Under the pieces are notes generated by a model that saw only the letters and a list, made by a program, of their open reading frames with translations, searched no databases and was not told the DNA's origin. The position numbers and the translations under genes are program-made. A stretch of DNA of 64,000 nt from Metopolophium dirhodum (Eukaryota > Arthropoda > Insecta > Hemiptera > Aphididae). The stretch is taken from assembly GCF_019925205.1 (NCBI RefSeq), contig NC_083561.1, forward strand, positions 17,235,217 to 17,299,216, read 5' to 3'. Below are positions 24,531 to 38,375 of the stretch, one piece after another. Position 1 is the first letter of the stretch; each line of letters opens with the position of its first letter.

Positions 24531-27058
24531 ATCGTTTTATATTCGACTACAATAACTAATATTTTTTCTAATATTTTATGTGTTATATGTTACGAACAAT
24601 GTGGTATATCGGGCAATTTGGTCCAGCCCGGTCAATATGAATCACGAATACGAAAAAAATATTTTTAATGCAGTATCTTGTTTTTAATTTATTATCACTA
24701 GGTAGGTAATAATAATTGTATAATATATAATGTATTATAATTTTATTATGTTCCGTATATTTTACAACTGCAATAGTTATAAGAATGATAATATATTTAT
24801 AAAACCTTTAGTTGATTGATGATCGATGAACTTGTACGCAGCTTCGCAGATCAAAGAAATGCAAGTGTATACAGCAAAGCGGACAAACCAGGCATGTACA
24901 ATTAAATAGATAATGATCAAATTCTTAATAATCTTAATATTTTAATAATAAATAATAACTTATTTATTTCAAATTAAGGCGTTGGACCATTTAAATATTA
25001 AGCATATAATATATAGTTACTATCATTTGTATGCATAATTGTAATCGATATTAATAAATAATATGTATTGTAAATAATATTCAGAATATAATAAATAGCC
25101 AATAGGTACCTATAATAATAATATTATATTGATTCAATTTTTGGTTTTTTTCCATCAAATATAACACATTTGAAAAACTTTTCTGAGTAGTTACTGGCTA
25201 GTGATTTCGTAGTGTCCAAATGTTACTAAAATATTCAAAAGTCATATTAGTTGGTTTATTTTTTTCCTACCACATGATTTTAGCTTGTGGCTGGCCAGAG
25301 TGCAATCGTGTGTAAATTCTCTTTGACAAATTTGGTTTTTACATCAATCCAAACCCAACTAAGACCAAATGCCAATAATATTTTCATGAAAACAATATGT
25401 GTAAAATGTGTTAAATAAAGAGGATACCATCAAATTTGAATTATGTATTTTACACTGTACGTTTAACGTTTGTACAAATATTATATATTGTACACAAATG
25501 AAATATTATGTTAATTATTCATTTGTATGATATGTGTATAGGTATCATCACATTATAATGTTCTACGTATTAGACATTATCCAAATTTTCACATATTATA
25601 TTTATATAATTTTACTAAATATTTAAAGCAATCCAAATAACGTTTTTTTGGATAATTATTATTAACTGTTTTTACTCTATACAACAAAAACCATTACCTA
25701 CAACGAAAACAGATGTTAATATGAAACATGAAAAGATAATAAATTCACTGTGGCTTTTGCGATGTGTTGTGTTATATGTACAAAAATTATCACCAAACTA
25801 TGTGAATATTAAATGGTATACATTGGCCACATGTCTATTTTTGTCAGGTTGAGCGAGACTGGTGTCTGGTACAAAATTGCTATAAACTGATAATATTGTG
25901 ACGAGTCTAGCATCCCATATGTGGACGTCAATTTACCTAAACTAAACTAGAAGGGATAAAAAACAAAATTCAATTTTATCTCTCACATTATGAATCTATG
26001 TTATGTTTGTTTGTTTTTGCAGTATAGTTTAATAGCTAATCATTTTTAACATAATATTACTACTTTAAATATATACGTAATATTATATTGTGTAAATATT
26101 AAATATTTTGTAATGTTACACAAATCATGTCGTTTTAAAATTTAAAAATAATATAACCTAATTTGGATAATTGAAGAGGTAGCTTATACATAATATAATA
26201 CGATTTAGTTTTTTAGTCAGGACAGTTTTGAAGTTAATAGGCAGGAGGCAGGAGGCAGTATATAGGAGGTGATGATTGTATAGACTGGCTGGAGATACCG
26301 AGTAATATTATTTTATTTAAACCGCACGTCAGTTAGAGAAACCCCAGTTAAATTGATATTTTTTATTTTAAATCCCGCGATTTATAATTTATATTATTAT
26401 GTATACACACCCAAATTTTGTCGTTAATGGCGGGTCCTATTTTTTTTTTCATACACACCACTCAGTTTAATTTTGTGTACACGTATATTAATTGTATAAC
26501 TCCGATCCGGATTTATACTCTTCATTTTGACACAATATATTATATGATAAAATTTATACCCCTCTCCTCAAACCATCACCACCTCTACCTCAACCAATAC
26601 CACACCGATGTGTGTGCTCGTCATGGACACAGCTGTAGACCTATATACAATATACATACATGATATTATATAATATTATCGCAAGTGCACACTGTCGTGT
26701 AGTTGATGTTAATTCGACCAACAATTTATTTATTTTATGCTGTTTCGACCGCATTTTCATCACACGTGATTTTCGTCGTGTTATTGATATATAGTTCATA
26801 CTTTCATACCACTCGCCGACGGGTTACCGTGTCAGACGAAAATTTCATACAGAGCCACCAATCACCCTAAATATACCGAAACAAAGTCTAACGAGCAGAT
26901 AGATATATAATGTTAGTACTATTGGACTAATAGTATTACAATTTTACAACCCAGTTAATTTTGCGACTCGGCAACCGGTATCAACCTACTGGTTACTATT
27001 ATAGATATGTTCTTGGAGTCTACGGTTGTCTCTCTTAAAATACGCTAATTAATCTTAT
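24531..27058. other. AT-rich intergenic DNA
   Basis: No gene, RNA or complete mobile element recognised. The open frame near 26418 is Ile/Tyr/His-rich low-complexity translation. Confidence 0.6.
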
Positions 27059-27361
27059 CAGCGGAGTAGTCAGGAGGATTGTTTTGGTATTGTAACACCC
27101 CCCCCCCCACCCCCCCCCCACCCCCCCCCCCCCCCCCACCACCACCACCATTTCCACAATCAGCCGTATTTGTACACAAAATATATTATATTATAATGCA
27201 CTTCAGAAAAATAAAAAAAATTTTGTCATATTATGGTTCTATTTCATATTTGATAAAATTGTTATGCAGACTTATGACTATAAAGAAGAATGTGTAACCG
27301 CCCCTCTCCCTTTAAGTTTTATTTTTACAATCCCCTAAGAAAATTGAGGGCTACGCGCCTG
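27059..27361. mobile_element. hAT-type non-autonomous element (303 bp)
   Basis: The ends are imperfect inverted repeats: the left reads CAGCGGAGTAGTCAGGAGG, and the right read backwards reads CAGGCGCGTAGCCCTCA. The flanking octamers AATCTTAT (27051-27058) and GATCTGAT (27362-27369) match at six of eight positions, as expected for an old 8-bp hAT target duplication. The interior has a poly-C/CCA tract (about 27098-27150) that produces a spurious proline-rich frame. No transposase. Confidence 0.6.
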
Positions 27362-27657
27362 GATCTGATCACGTAGTCTTATATATTTTTGTACACGTTT
27401 AGTGTAGACACACATCCAATTATGGTGTGTACAGACGGACATGAAGATTGAAAATTAATAGTAAACCAACCGATTGAGATTGAAATAAAAAGCAAAACAA
27501 TTTCGTGAGGATCGTTGAGTGATACCGCTAAAAACATGGTAATATCTGTATAATATGACAACGCCCATATACGACTTTTGTTATTCTCCGCAGAAGGACA
27601 TAAATGAAAAGGATGTATTAAGGAAGTAAAGACACTATGATAATAATCGTATGATAG

Positions 27658-27823
27658 CAGGGGCGCCCGCAGAAAATCAGCTCAGTGGGTGCAAAATTAA
27701 ATTTATGTTATACATACATATGTAGTCACATATTTACATTATTATACACTGATTTTTTGTTCATTAAAAAAAATCCCAGTGGGTGCAATGGCACCCACTG
27801 ACCCCTCTCTGTGGGCGCCCCTG
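27658..27823. mobile_element. hAT MITE with perfect 8-bp target duplication (166 bp)
   Basis: Inverted ends CAGGGGCGCCC are flanked by identical octamers TATGATAG at 27650-27657 and 27824-27831. A second inverted pair, CAGTGGGTGCAA on the left and GGCACCCACTG on the right, lies just inside the ends. Size, ends and duplication together identify a non-autonomous hAT element, and it looks fairly young because the duplication is intact. Confidence 0.9.
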
Positions 27824-27831
27824 TATGATAG

Positions 27832-29862
27832 TAATACACTATAATACGTCATAATATAAAATAATACTATTATCTTATCACGAACTGGAGGAAAACGTAC
27901 GACTGGTTTTGTAGTGTTTATGTTATAATGATATACCTACTGTGTAACACACGTGCGGTCCGTGGACAAATTTTATCTGGCCCACCAGACAAGAATTAAT
28001 TTTTTTGATGGGGAATTAAATGAGATTTTTATTTTATACTTTTGATTCTGCCTTTACTTTTTTCGGATAAATATACGTTTGATTTTTATGGCCCCCAAAA
28101 ACTTCCTAAAGTAGCTCTCTTTCAAAAGTATTAATTATTGATATCCGTGATGTAACGTGTAATCGAAAAGGTCGCCAACGTCACAAAATCTGTTAAATTT
28201 ATTCAAAATCGCTATAATAATTTTATGATTTATACTATACGCGTGTATGACGAGTGTCGTACGTAATTAATATGATTATTGTAAATTTAAACTTTGATCG
28301 TCAACACACGCCATGCCTATCTCGATCTATTCGTTACGGTCTTTAACCGACGAAAACGTTAATGTGGGGGGCGTACACGCATTAAATCAGTGGACGTTAT
28401 TAGTAAAATTCGGAAGTTGTAGGATTTGCATATTGCATGTATTCCATCGTATACTTCCTTCCTATTTATAACGCCCAAGCTACAAAAAAAATGTCAGGCA
28501 CTCGTGAGTTAAAATATTAACTTTTGTTTTTTCCATATTTAGATGATTTTTCAATAAAAGTGCATAGGCCTAGGAAATATCTTTCCTATGAAAATTATTA
28601 TTTTTGTTCAAATAAAAACTAAAATTGTAAAGATAACTTTGTACTTAAATAATAGTAAGAAAAAATTATAATTACAGTGATAGTTTATTTACATAAACAT
28701 TTGTATTATTTTTTAAAACTATGATTTTACTTTCGTAATATATATCTTGCGTTACTTACCGGTATCGAATTAATTGTACCATTACATTTTCAAAAAAATA
28801 ACTCTTTCGGTTCACGTTCAGCTCGGTTAGACCAAGGAGTTGTTGAATAAGTTGATTTTGGATACGTAATTGTTATACGGAATAACAATAACGACCTGTG
28901 ATTTACAGTTTTACAACAGAGGTTATTTTTGTGGTAAAACACCCTATAAACATGGACCGTTATCCGATAAATTGTTTACTTTGTTTTCGACTGGAATAAT
29001 TATTAAAGCAATGCAAATCGACTGACAATTTACTACTGATTTGAATTCGTTTAAAAAGAATAAAAGAATATATTTGAACTTAAGATCGGTAATCGGCAGT
29101 TGATTTACATTGCTAACCTATATTCAAAAGCGGCTCATTACAACCGCGAGACGTATACAATTTGACAAGTTTTATGAAATTATTTAGTCTCTTTCGCTTC
29201 TTTTTTCCCATTTAATTGAGATAATACGTTGTATTTCAATTATTATTCGAATTCATATTTATTTAAATTATAGATATTTAGTATTTATTTTGTACATTGT
29301 CTTGACGTGTTCAAAAGAGTCCGTAAAAAAAATAAAACCGTCCAGGCGCCCCCAAATCCAATTTCCCAGTCTAAACATTAGCATGACATGATGTTATTAT
29401 TTATTAAGAAAAATTATATTTCCCTATAAAGTGCGTATAAAACAGCTACTATTATATTTGTGTACACAATGTTGTAATATTTGAATGCAAGATTTTTGTG
29501 GACTTAACATTAGTTTAAAAAAAATATTCTATTGATGTAATGATAATATTGTCATTCAATCGTAGGTACCTATGGTAATAAATAATAATATTGATTACCA
29601 TTATGGTACCATAAATACCTGAACAACAATAATAATAATGACATAATATATAAAGGGGCTGGCCATGAGATAAAATCTTGGTGGGGAGGCGGGTATACGA
29701 TCAATCCGTAAAACCACAATTTGACAAACTGTCTTGTATAAAAATTGTAAAAACATCCATATTTCTTAAATATTTTATTTAAATTTTTGTTTTGATTTGT
29801 AATTCAATATATTATATTCCGGTTCTACCCATACTTGCAACCCACTTAGGTACTTGTTGAGC
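27832..29862. other. Non-coding DNA with a possible hAT fragment
   Basis: No gene recognised. Around 27950-28010 the wording GCGGTCCGTGGACAAATTTT followed by ATCTGGCCC resembles the sub-terminal part of the hAT element at 30851 (CGCGGCCCTCGG), so a decayed relative may lie here. Another C-rich repeat scrap is at 29340-29375. The rest is AT-rich. Confidence 0.4.
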
Positions 29863-30032
29863 CAGTGGCGTACCCGTAAAACATTATAGGGAGGGGCATA
29901 TTATTTAATACCTCACTTTAAAACCATTAAAAATCCAAAATCAAATCGAAATTAAATATGAATTATGCCAAAAAAAAACTTCTCGGTGGTGAACTTTCTC
30001 CTGCTCCCCCCTACTATTTAGGCACGCTAATG
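29863..30032. mobile_element. Probable decayed hAT MITE (about 170 bp)
   Basis: The left end CAGTGGCGTACCC is the common start of a group of small hAT elements seen elsewhere in this window. The right end GGCACGCTAATG fits a mutated inverse of it. The flanking octamers TGTTGAGC and TATTGGAC agree at only five of eight positions, so the duplication is weak. Confidence 0.45.
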
Positions 30033-30078
30033 TATTGGACTGACCTAATTAGTAAAAGTGTTGTCACATAGTACATTA

Positions 30079-30563
30079 GACAAAAATAAATGGGTTTTTC
30101 TCAACGTTGAGTGTGAGTAAGAAGGTCTAGATAAGCTCATTCGATCCGTTAGATAATGCCGTTTCGTTGTCACTGTGGTGCAGTGGAGTGCCGTTCACCG
30201 TGTGTTTGCGTAGGACGCGTTTGTGAAAAACAATGAATCAGTAGTTAAGGTGTCGCGTGCATTTAGACTTACCCTCTCCGTATTTTCGGGAGTTGTTACA
30301 GTACGTTTGGGACCATTTGGTTCGAAAACTATCGACCCACCTTATAATGTCCGACGCTGAAGTGATGTTTGAATGCGCGTTGCACCTTAACTACCGATTC
30401 ATTGTTTTTCACAAACGCGTCGTACGCAAACACACGGTGAACGACACTCCACTGCATCATAGTGACAACGAAACGGCATTATCTGACGGATCGAATGACC
30501 TTATCTAGACTTTCCTACTTACATTCAACATTGGAAAAAACCCGTCTATTTTTGTCCCTATTC
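30079..30563. mobile_element. Palindromic element with about 180-bp inverted arms
   Basis: The left arm (about 30079-30275) and the right arm (about 30372-30563) are inverted copies. CATTCGATCCGT, AGATAATGCCGTTTCGTTGT, CCGTGTGTTTGCGTA and GTTTGTGAAAAACAATGAAT all occur in both. A loop of roughly 100 bases separates them. Few differences between arms suggest fairly recent insertion or gene conversion. The open frame at 30257-30508 is only the right arm read through and is not thought to be a gene. No clear target duplication, so the superfamily is open. Confidence 0.75.
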
Positions 30564-30850
30564 CCGTGGTCCACTCTGTATATAAGTACCCATCTACCTA
30601 TATATATATATAAATGTATCATTTTTTAAGAGTATGGCCCGAGGGAGACGTAAACACTTAACTGAACTTTGATTTACGAAAGGCACTTCAATATGTACAG
30701 ATCTAATAACATTACTTGATCAAACGTTCATAACTACTGGCGTACCTTAGTGTACCTAGCTTACACAGTACACGCTTCCAAGCGTCATAACGACTCTTTC
30801 CATTTTCCATCCCAGCGAAAGTACCACCATGATAGTATGATACTATAGTA

Positions 30851-31411
30851 CAGGCACCGGCAACCCGCGGCCCTCGGAACTTTTTGCTGAGGCCCTCCAA
30901 ATATAATTCATGGTGTTTAAAATTTTAATTTTGTAGCTTAAATTGTTATAAATATATAAATAATATTTAATCAATGCGAGATAAGCTATGATCGAAAACG
31001 TAATTAAAATCCGAAAAAATAAATATTGTTCACGGTTAAGCGATGAACACTTGAACGCTGTTTTAAGGATACCAACATACAATTTAAAAGCGGATATAAA
31101 TGAATTGGCGGGAAAAATTCAACCTCAAAAATCACACTAGTAACTTAATATTTGTATACTAAATTGCATTCAAGAATTAATTAATAATTATTTTTAAACT
31201 TTTAAATTGTCTCTACTAATGTATTTAATTAAAAATTAGTTAATAAGCACAACTGCAATGTTAAATTCATAATATGTTTGTTGCTATCTGTAAATATATT
31301 AGTATTATTTGTTAAAATTATATTTTTTAATATTTTAATTTTGTATGCGGCCCTCCATTAAAAACTGAAACAAATTATGGCCCGTGTAGGTAAAAAGGTT
31401 GCCGACCCCTG
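30851..31411. mobile_element. hAT-type non-autonomous element (561 bp) with perfect duplication
   Basis: The left end is CAGGCACCGGCAACC and the right read backwards is CAGGGGTCGGCAACC, an inverted terminal repeat. Identical octamers CTATAGTA flank it at 30843-30850 and 31412-31419. GCGGCCCTC and GCCCGTG motifs lie just inside the ends. The interior is AT-rich with no transposase. Confidence 0.9.
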
Positions 31412-31935
31412 CTATAGTAGATTCCTCCAATATCTCATAAGACTCATAAGTCCATCGGTGTCTTACATGGCTTCGTTTATCGATAATTCGATATTAACTA
31501 ATGAACACATGGCATTATAGATGGACTAATCAAGTACCTAAAAACAATATCCCAGTACCTCATTATGTGATAGTTGGTATATTATTATTATTGTTATTAT
31601 TAAGATGAAGTCAGCGCACCATTTGTTTCCTCTTTCTGATCCATGCGCAACGTGGTAAATTTGAGTTTCAGCAGAACCCAATTTTGTATTTTTAATTTTG
31701 CTTTCATATTTGAGTGAATTCATCTAGGTTCTATAAAACTATCCAACATAGGCGTTTATTGATGTTTTAGATTTAAAGCAAGTTATAAGATTTTTAAAAT
31801 TGTAATATTTTACATAGTTATAAGTACTTATAACTCACTTAAAATATAAAAGCCTATATACGATAACTTAGATAATATTCTTAATGCTTAGATAGATATT
31901 ATAAGTCAATTTACTCTATGCAATATAAAAGCTAA

Positions 31936-31950
31936 GTGAGTGAGAGAGAG

Positions 31951-32007
<57 letters not shown>

Positions 32008-32066
32008 GAGAGACAGCGAGACATAGAGACAGAGAGATAGAGGACAGAGAGAGAGAAAGTGAGAAA
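31936..32066 (+). repeat. (GA)n/(GATA)n microsatellite
   Basis: A long purine run of GA repeats with GATA units near 31950-31970 and ACA/GCGA interruptions further on. It produces Ser/Leu-rich open frames on the minus strand that are not genes. Confidence 0.95.
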
Positions 32067-32579
32067 GTGAGAGATAAAACAAATGTTGCGCTATCACCTG
32101 ACACCCTCTTCACAGTTATTTTTATATTTTGTGGTGGAAAATTTGGAATATTTTAATAATAATAATATTATTCTATGTATAATAATAATTTCTAAAATAG
32201 TTTTATTTTAAGAATCTTGAAGTCAACAATGATTAAAATGATTAATTTGATCATGAGATCGTGTTATAATATAATAGGTACTTATACCCATTGATTATAG
32301 ACGCACATGACGAAAATGTGACACCGTCACGTATGAATTAAACTGCACAGAGTGTGGCCGCTGCGGAGTGTTCTTTTTTTCGACATATTATTATCTAAAT
32401 ACTGAAATATCGTGTGTGGTATGTCGCACACGCTGTTCAACACGATTTACAGTTGGTGCATGCATTCGATATATTAAAAGTAAAACATTAAATAGGTATA
32501 TAAAATATTCTGATTTTAGGTCTTCAGAGTTAAGATTAGTATTGAAAGTACCACAATCATTAATTATTATAACGAAGAA

Positions 32580-33156
32580 CAGGGGCGTCATTTCTACTTT
32601 TTTTTTGTTGGTTCCAAAATGTTTGCAGGCCATTTAGATCATTACCATGCCACATAGGAAACATTTTTTTTTTTTGGAAGGGGGGTCAAGTGGGGACAAA
32701 ATCTGTAGAATATTTGTATAATTTATTTAATTTGTCACTTATATTAGTATGAAAACATCACAATATTGTTAGGTACTATTTTTTACAAACTATGTATAGG
32801 TACTTTTAATGTATTTATTTTATACTGTGGATACCAGTGTACAGTGGTATTTACACTTGATAAATAAATGTATGGGTATAAATCACCTTTGTAAAAAAAT
32901 ACCTAACCAAACCTAACATACACATTTTTTCTCCCTGCATACTCAAAGTATATAAGCTTAATAAAACCAGAAATTTATTTTATGGGTGTCCTTCTTCACA
33001 ACGTTTTTGTTATAATTCTATAATTATAATATTGTGGAATGACAAAATCACATCAAACATTCTTAAAAATTAAACATTAGTACGATACATTTTTTTTTAT
33101 ACTGAAAAAATATAAAATATATATTACCCCCCCCCCCCCCCCAAATTACGTCTCTG
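32580..33156. mobile_element. hAT-type non-autonomous element (577 bp) with perfect duplication
   Basis: The left end CAGGGGCGTCATTT and the right end read backwards, CAGAGACGTAATTT, form an inverted terminal repeat. Identical octamers ACGAAGAA flank it (32572-32579 and 33157-33164). A poly-C run at 33127-33142 lies just inside the right end and a G-rich run near 32675 inside the left. No coding sequence. Confidence 0.9.
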
Positions 33157-33164
33157 ACGAAGAA

Positions 33165-35878
33165 TATTGATAATAATACAATATAATATATAATCAGTAA
33201 TTTTGGACGAATGATGCAATAAATGTCGGTTAAGATAAGTGGTTCATTAAAGCCACAAAAATTCGTATAATGTATATTATAAATACCTACTTGATTGATA
33301 CATAATATGTAAACTAATAACTATGCTGCTTTATTCAATTTCTTCGGTCCAGTAGATAACAAAAACCATTAAACCTCACCATCGCAATATTATATTAGTA
33401 ATGATAACTCCCATGCAGATTAAGGTTTTTTACAATATTTTACTGCAGCTGATGTTTTGTAGTATTTTAAATTTCATGATAACTATTAATTATTTTGTCA
33501 GAGATAACCGATTCCAGTTTTTGTTATCGGTTTGGTCGGATGAAAAAGGTCATTCGTGTTGGATTTTGTCGGTCATTTATGATAAGCCAAGTTGATGAAA
33601 CGCGGCCCTAGATGAGTAACGTCGGAATCTTATAAATCGATCAAGCCACACGGCGAACAAGAAAATAATGAGATTACATCGAAGTTTCCGGACCTCGTTA
33701 TTTCATTATTTTTGTTTAAAGATTATAAATAATATTAAACCATTTCAATGGTATAATATGTAAGTTCCACGCGGTAATATCGCTGCGATATCATTAAAAT
33801 TCTACAAAATAATTTATTTTTAAAACACCAAACATATACACATAATATAATAGTAACTAGTAACGTGACGATTTCATCCCTACATGAAGAATTTTATGAC
33901 TTTCTAGTTTCTATATTCTATGAATTCATTATAATTCATAATACCTATTACAAATGATACAATAGTCAATAATTCATATTTGGAGTAGAACTCATAAATA
34001 TACATAATATATCTATATGTACCAACGGTTTTTTTTTTCAAATACATTTCAAGTTAAAATCTTAACAAAATTGTAAACAAAAATAACAATTCTATTCATT
34101 TTGTTATGATTTAGGAAAATATTATTTGACGGTACATAGTAAATTTGGAGTTAAATAATGAAGTAATGCACGTAAAAGTGCATGCTGTATTTTTTAAATG
34201 ATTTTGAAAAATATCAACAGAGTTATAGCCAATTTAACTAGAAATTATAGCATAATTTTACAACTCTGTTTAAAAAAAAACGGCTCTAAAAGTTGTGATA
34301 TAATTTTATAGCTAATATTTTGAATTATAGATATGTTAGGGGTTAGGTTAGGTTAAAATAGTCTGCTAAATAATTGAACTTCATTTTTCGAATGCTTATT
34401 GCATCATCATCGTTGAATTAAAATGTTTTCACACCCATCGCTCTATTACCTCTCAATATATAATATTATAATGGACAAAATATACAGCAGAACAATTTCA
34501 CCATTTTTTTATATAATTAGTTATTCATAAATGTGTATAGTTATCATTATTTTGTGTTCGGCGATTTTATTAATTTATCTGTAAGTTAATATTGTAATAC
34601 ATATTATATAATTGCACACATATTCATTATTCATATAAAAATCTAAATTTCTTACACGTACAATATTATATTATAAACATTTAAATCGGTCCTAATAAAG
34701 TAATAACCCTGTGTGATATTGTGATGTGTTTGGACCTCACCCTGGGGTTATCTCTGTTGACCACATGTGTCTTATTAAATAGCGCATAATACCGAGATGC
34801 GGGAAAGATATTGTATTTTCATCAAATAGTAACTAACAAGATAAAAGTATATTAATAATTATTTAAAAATGAAAAAAAAAATAATAATAATTATTTAAAT
34901 AATATAAGTTAAAGTACAAAACACAAAGTATAATCTTTATTTATTTTGTTTTACTTTTAGTTTTACAGTTCGTATAAATATTATACAGTTAATTGCTATT
35001 TTTTTAACGTATTTTTATATTATTGTTTTATAACTTACGATAGGTTTATAATATTTGATGTCATTAAAATATGTATATTATTATTAAAACGGTTTTTTAC
35101 ACATTTTTCAATCTATACTTATAAAAAGTAAAAACTATTATTTTTATAATTGAAAACTGTCATTGTATAAATAATAAATAATAAACATCAGTTATTTAAC
35201 CTGTTATTCACTGTTTTTACCCGAAAAAAGGTTGTATATTTTGGTCAGGTAGGTAAGAAGAGCTAAGGGTTCTGCACCTGCGGCCACGAATTGTAAGGAC
35301 AGACGGACAGACATACACGACGGGTGTATAAATGAGTATCAACCCCTCGGTATTTTCAACCTAACAGTGTGAGGGCAGGTAATAAAAAAGGACAACTATT
35401 TTACGATGCAGTCCAAACCGTTCCCATCAAACAATAGATGGTTCCCAAATACCAGTCTTTATGAACTCCCAAAAGGAATCCGGTTTTCGACAAAAAATAT
35501 TATAAAATCCATAGGGTGTGGCGAGTCATTTGTTGACTTGAAATTATAGAAAAGTGTGCATAAAAAATTATTTAACTGTCTTAGCCTGAACTCTAACAAT
35601 GAAATGTTCCAACGATTTTTTTTTTTTTTTATTCAAACTTATTGTAAACTAACATTTATCAATATATTTATTTTCAGATATAATTTAAAAACATAAAATA
35701 ATTTTTAACCATACCTCTTTTGATATAGTTCTAAGTATGCTTGAAGTTGGAACGATATTTGTTTGCCAAAAACGAGACCCAAATGTGCTGTAGCTGCCTT
35801 ATATGAAACTCGATCAACATTTTGAAAGCAATCTAAATTTGATATGTAAACGTAGCACATTCAAACAAGATATTACAA
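33165..35878. other. Non-coding DNA without a recognised gene
   Basis: AT-rich. A telomere-like TTAGG cluster is at 34336-34355. A scrap with GGACAGACGGACAGACA (35299-35315) resembles the ends of decayed insect retroelements. The short open frame at 33401-33595 shows no known domain. Confidence 0.5.
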
Positions 35879-36500
35879 CATTTTAGATTCTGAGCGAAGC
35901 GATAAATTTATTGATTTTACAATGATATGATTTTTTACAATTTAATTTTTAATTATTGTGCATAACATGCCCCAAAAAATACGATTATAAAAAATTATTA
36001 TCCCACAAAAATGTTTTTTTCTTGTTAATAAATTACTTAAACATTTGTAAATAGGTCTAAAAATTTGAATATTACAAATTCATGAACATTTCTTCAAAAA
36101 TCTATATTATTAGAACTATAAAAATAAATTTTTAATGTAATATTCATTAATTTATTTTAAAACAGTAACAATTGTATTCTACATATTTACTTACAATAAC
36201 GTGTATTTTACGTAATATTGACTTGATACTCAATTGATGTTATATTTTGTTATTTTTATGTTTTTGAAGTGTTATTTATAATAATTCTATTTTTTCTGTT
36301 TAATTTTGAGTTGCAATCTTGAAACCAATTGGAATTTTACAAAATGTTTGGGAAATTTGAAATTTACGAAACATTAGTTCCAAATTTTCATTAATGTGAT
36401 TTTTTTTCAATTAATATAGTAACAACCGTAGGTACTTGAATTTTCATATTAGTAATTACTAGATATTTTATAATTGTAAAATATTTTTACGTTTTCTGTG
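35879..36500. mobile_element. Partial foldback-family arm
   Basis: Starts with GATTCTGAGCGAAGCGATAA (35886-35905) and ATTGATTTTACAATGAT, the inner end of the right arm of the element at 16393. Similarity continues weakly to a TAGGTACTTGAATTTTCAT block (about 36430-36448) that matches TAGATACTTGAAAATTTCAT in that arm. Heavily diverged; the outer end is missing. Confidence 0.5.
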
Positions 36501-37132
36501 CTACCTATACATAGAAATGTATTACTTTTTTCGAATAAACATTCCTTTAGGTAAGTGTTATCAAATTGGTATGAGCTTTTGAAAATCAAATTTTTTTGCA
36601 ATATTCTTCATTTAAATGAAAAATAACGATTTTTGTTATATTTTTGTAGCTCTAAAAACATCAACCGTAGAAATTCGAAACATTCCACTATGTAGGTACA
36701 TTACTCAAATTATTAGATGATTTACTCAATGAAATTTAATATATTTAGTCTTATATTAATCTATTAATGGGTATTTGAATTATAAAAGTTTTTGTTTTTA
36801 TTATAAGTAAGTATTGATAAGGTTAAGTTTACATATTATGTCAACCATCGAGGACCTGGTAGTATTACTGATATTTTTAATGTTTGACTAGGTGGTCCTA
36901 AAAGCGCATAGGTACTCAGTGCCCAGTGGACAGTGAGATATATAATATAGGGGTAAATGGACATTCCCCCTCGGACTGTTTTCGGTCTAGTAGGAAATCC
37001 CCCCCCGCATACATTGGAAATTAAAATATTATTGGAACTAGAACATCTTGCTCATATTATGCGGATGTCCATATTAACCGGTTACACATTACTCGGAATC
37101 CACGGTAATTATTGTTATTGTAACACACTTTT

Positions 37133-38375
37133 CACAGTGTAACCTTTTTTTTTTAATAATAATTATATTCAAATCCTGATTTTTATAATTTTGAAACATA
37201 ATTTATTAAAGACTATATTTTAAAATAAGCTCCTATTTTGAACACCTATACAAACTTCTGTTTTTCGATAGAAAACCCCTTTTAGTATTTGTTACTTATT
37301 TACTTTGTTCATCTTTAAACTAGTGAGTAGAAAATTTTGATTTAGACAATTAAATAATCGGATTACTAGTTTCCCAGTTATCAAAATGCTTACACAAATT
37401 ATTAAAAGTTCTTATCAATGGTTTTACTAATATAAAAAAAGATGCAATATAAGTAGGCTCTAGTATTTATTTTATACTTGAATCATTTTCACAAATTATA
37501 AAATATATATTGATATAGGTTAATATTAATTACTATTAACATTTTTAAATGGTCATGTCTTCCAAACCCACTATCATGAACCCATTATCCTTTGTACAAA
37601 ATATTAAATAATCCAAAAAGCGGGTAAGTGGATGTCGCTTTGCTGTACAGTAGGTTACAAACGAGTCAATGTAAAATGGATTATATTAAACTTGAATTCA
37701 ATGATATAATATCATTGCATAAGAAAAATGATTCTGAGCGGAAACAGTTTATCAGTCTGGATTTTTTAAATTTTTATTATTTATTATAGCCATTAAGTTA
37801 AATTAATATTATAATATTATAATTTTTTATTCGTTGCTACGGTAATAAACAAAGCGTTAGAAATTAAAATCCCATTTTAAGCGGTTTTTCGTAATTAGTT
37901 CGTAGTTTTTCCCATAGAATTAAATAACTATTGAGAAAATCGAAAAATGACCTCTCTAAAAGACCACCTTTATCCAATTTGCTAAAGGTACTATATGTTG
38001 AAATCAAAGCACTCCATCAGGTAGACATTTTGTATACAGAATATAAAAAAAAAATAAAATAAAGACCATTGTAAAACCACTAGTTTCCTCGCTCCGCTCA
38101 GAAACTATGAACTTTGATTTCGATACGATAAAATGTTCAGAAAATAATCCACTAAATAATTTACGGCAGATAATAGGGGAGTGGTACTAATTTGATAAAC
38201 AGAAGTTTGTACTTTCACACGACACTCTTTAAAATATAGTAAATAATACATTTTTAGAAATTTAAAATACGATCTTTAATTAGGTGTAATATTTAAAAAT
38301 TCCAAAAATTATATTTTAATTATCTGCATTATTGAAGTAAAAATAGGCGAATCATCCTGTACCTAAATTATATTA
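37133..38375. mobile_element. Degraded long-inverted-repeat element with nested insertion
   Basis: The right arm (about 38128-38375) matches the right arm of the element at 47924: it shares AACAGAAGTTTGTA, a CACTC block, an AAAAATTCC block and the end ATCATCCTGTA. The left arm (37133-37290) has ATTCAAATCCTGATTTTTAT and ATACAAACTTCTGTTTTTC in the matching inverse order. A solo foldback arm (37616-38110) sits between them, so insertion order can be read: this element first, the foldback copy second. Confidence 0.5.
37616..38110. mobile_element. Internally deleted foldback-family arm
   Basis: The outer end GGGTAAGTGGATGTCGCTTT, then GTACAGTAGGTTACAA and ATTCTGAGCGGAAACAG, match the outer arm of the 16393-20070 element closely. 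The inner end CATTGTAAAACC followed by CTCGCTCCGCTCAGAA matches the inner end of the left arm. Most of the middle of the arm is missing. Confidence 0.65.

Noticed and set aside
30257..30508. 83-codon frame with balanced composition
   Set aside because: It lies almost wholly in the loop and right arm of a palindrome, and its content is explained by the inverted copy.
31936..32066. Leu/Ser-rich minus-strand frames resembling membrane proteins
   Set aside because: Direct translation of a GA microsatellite.
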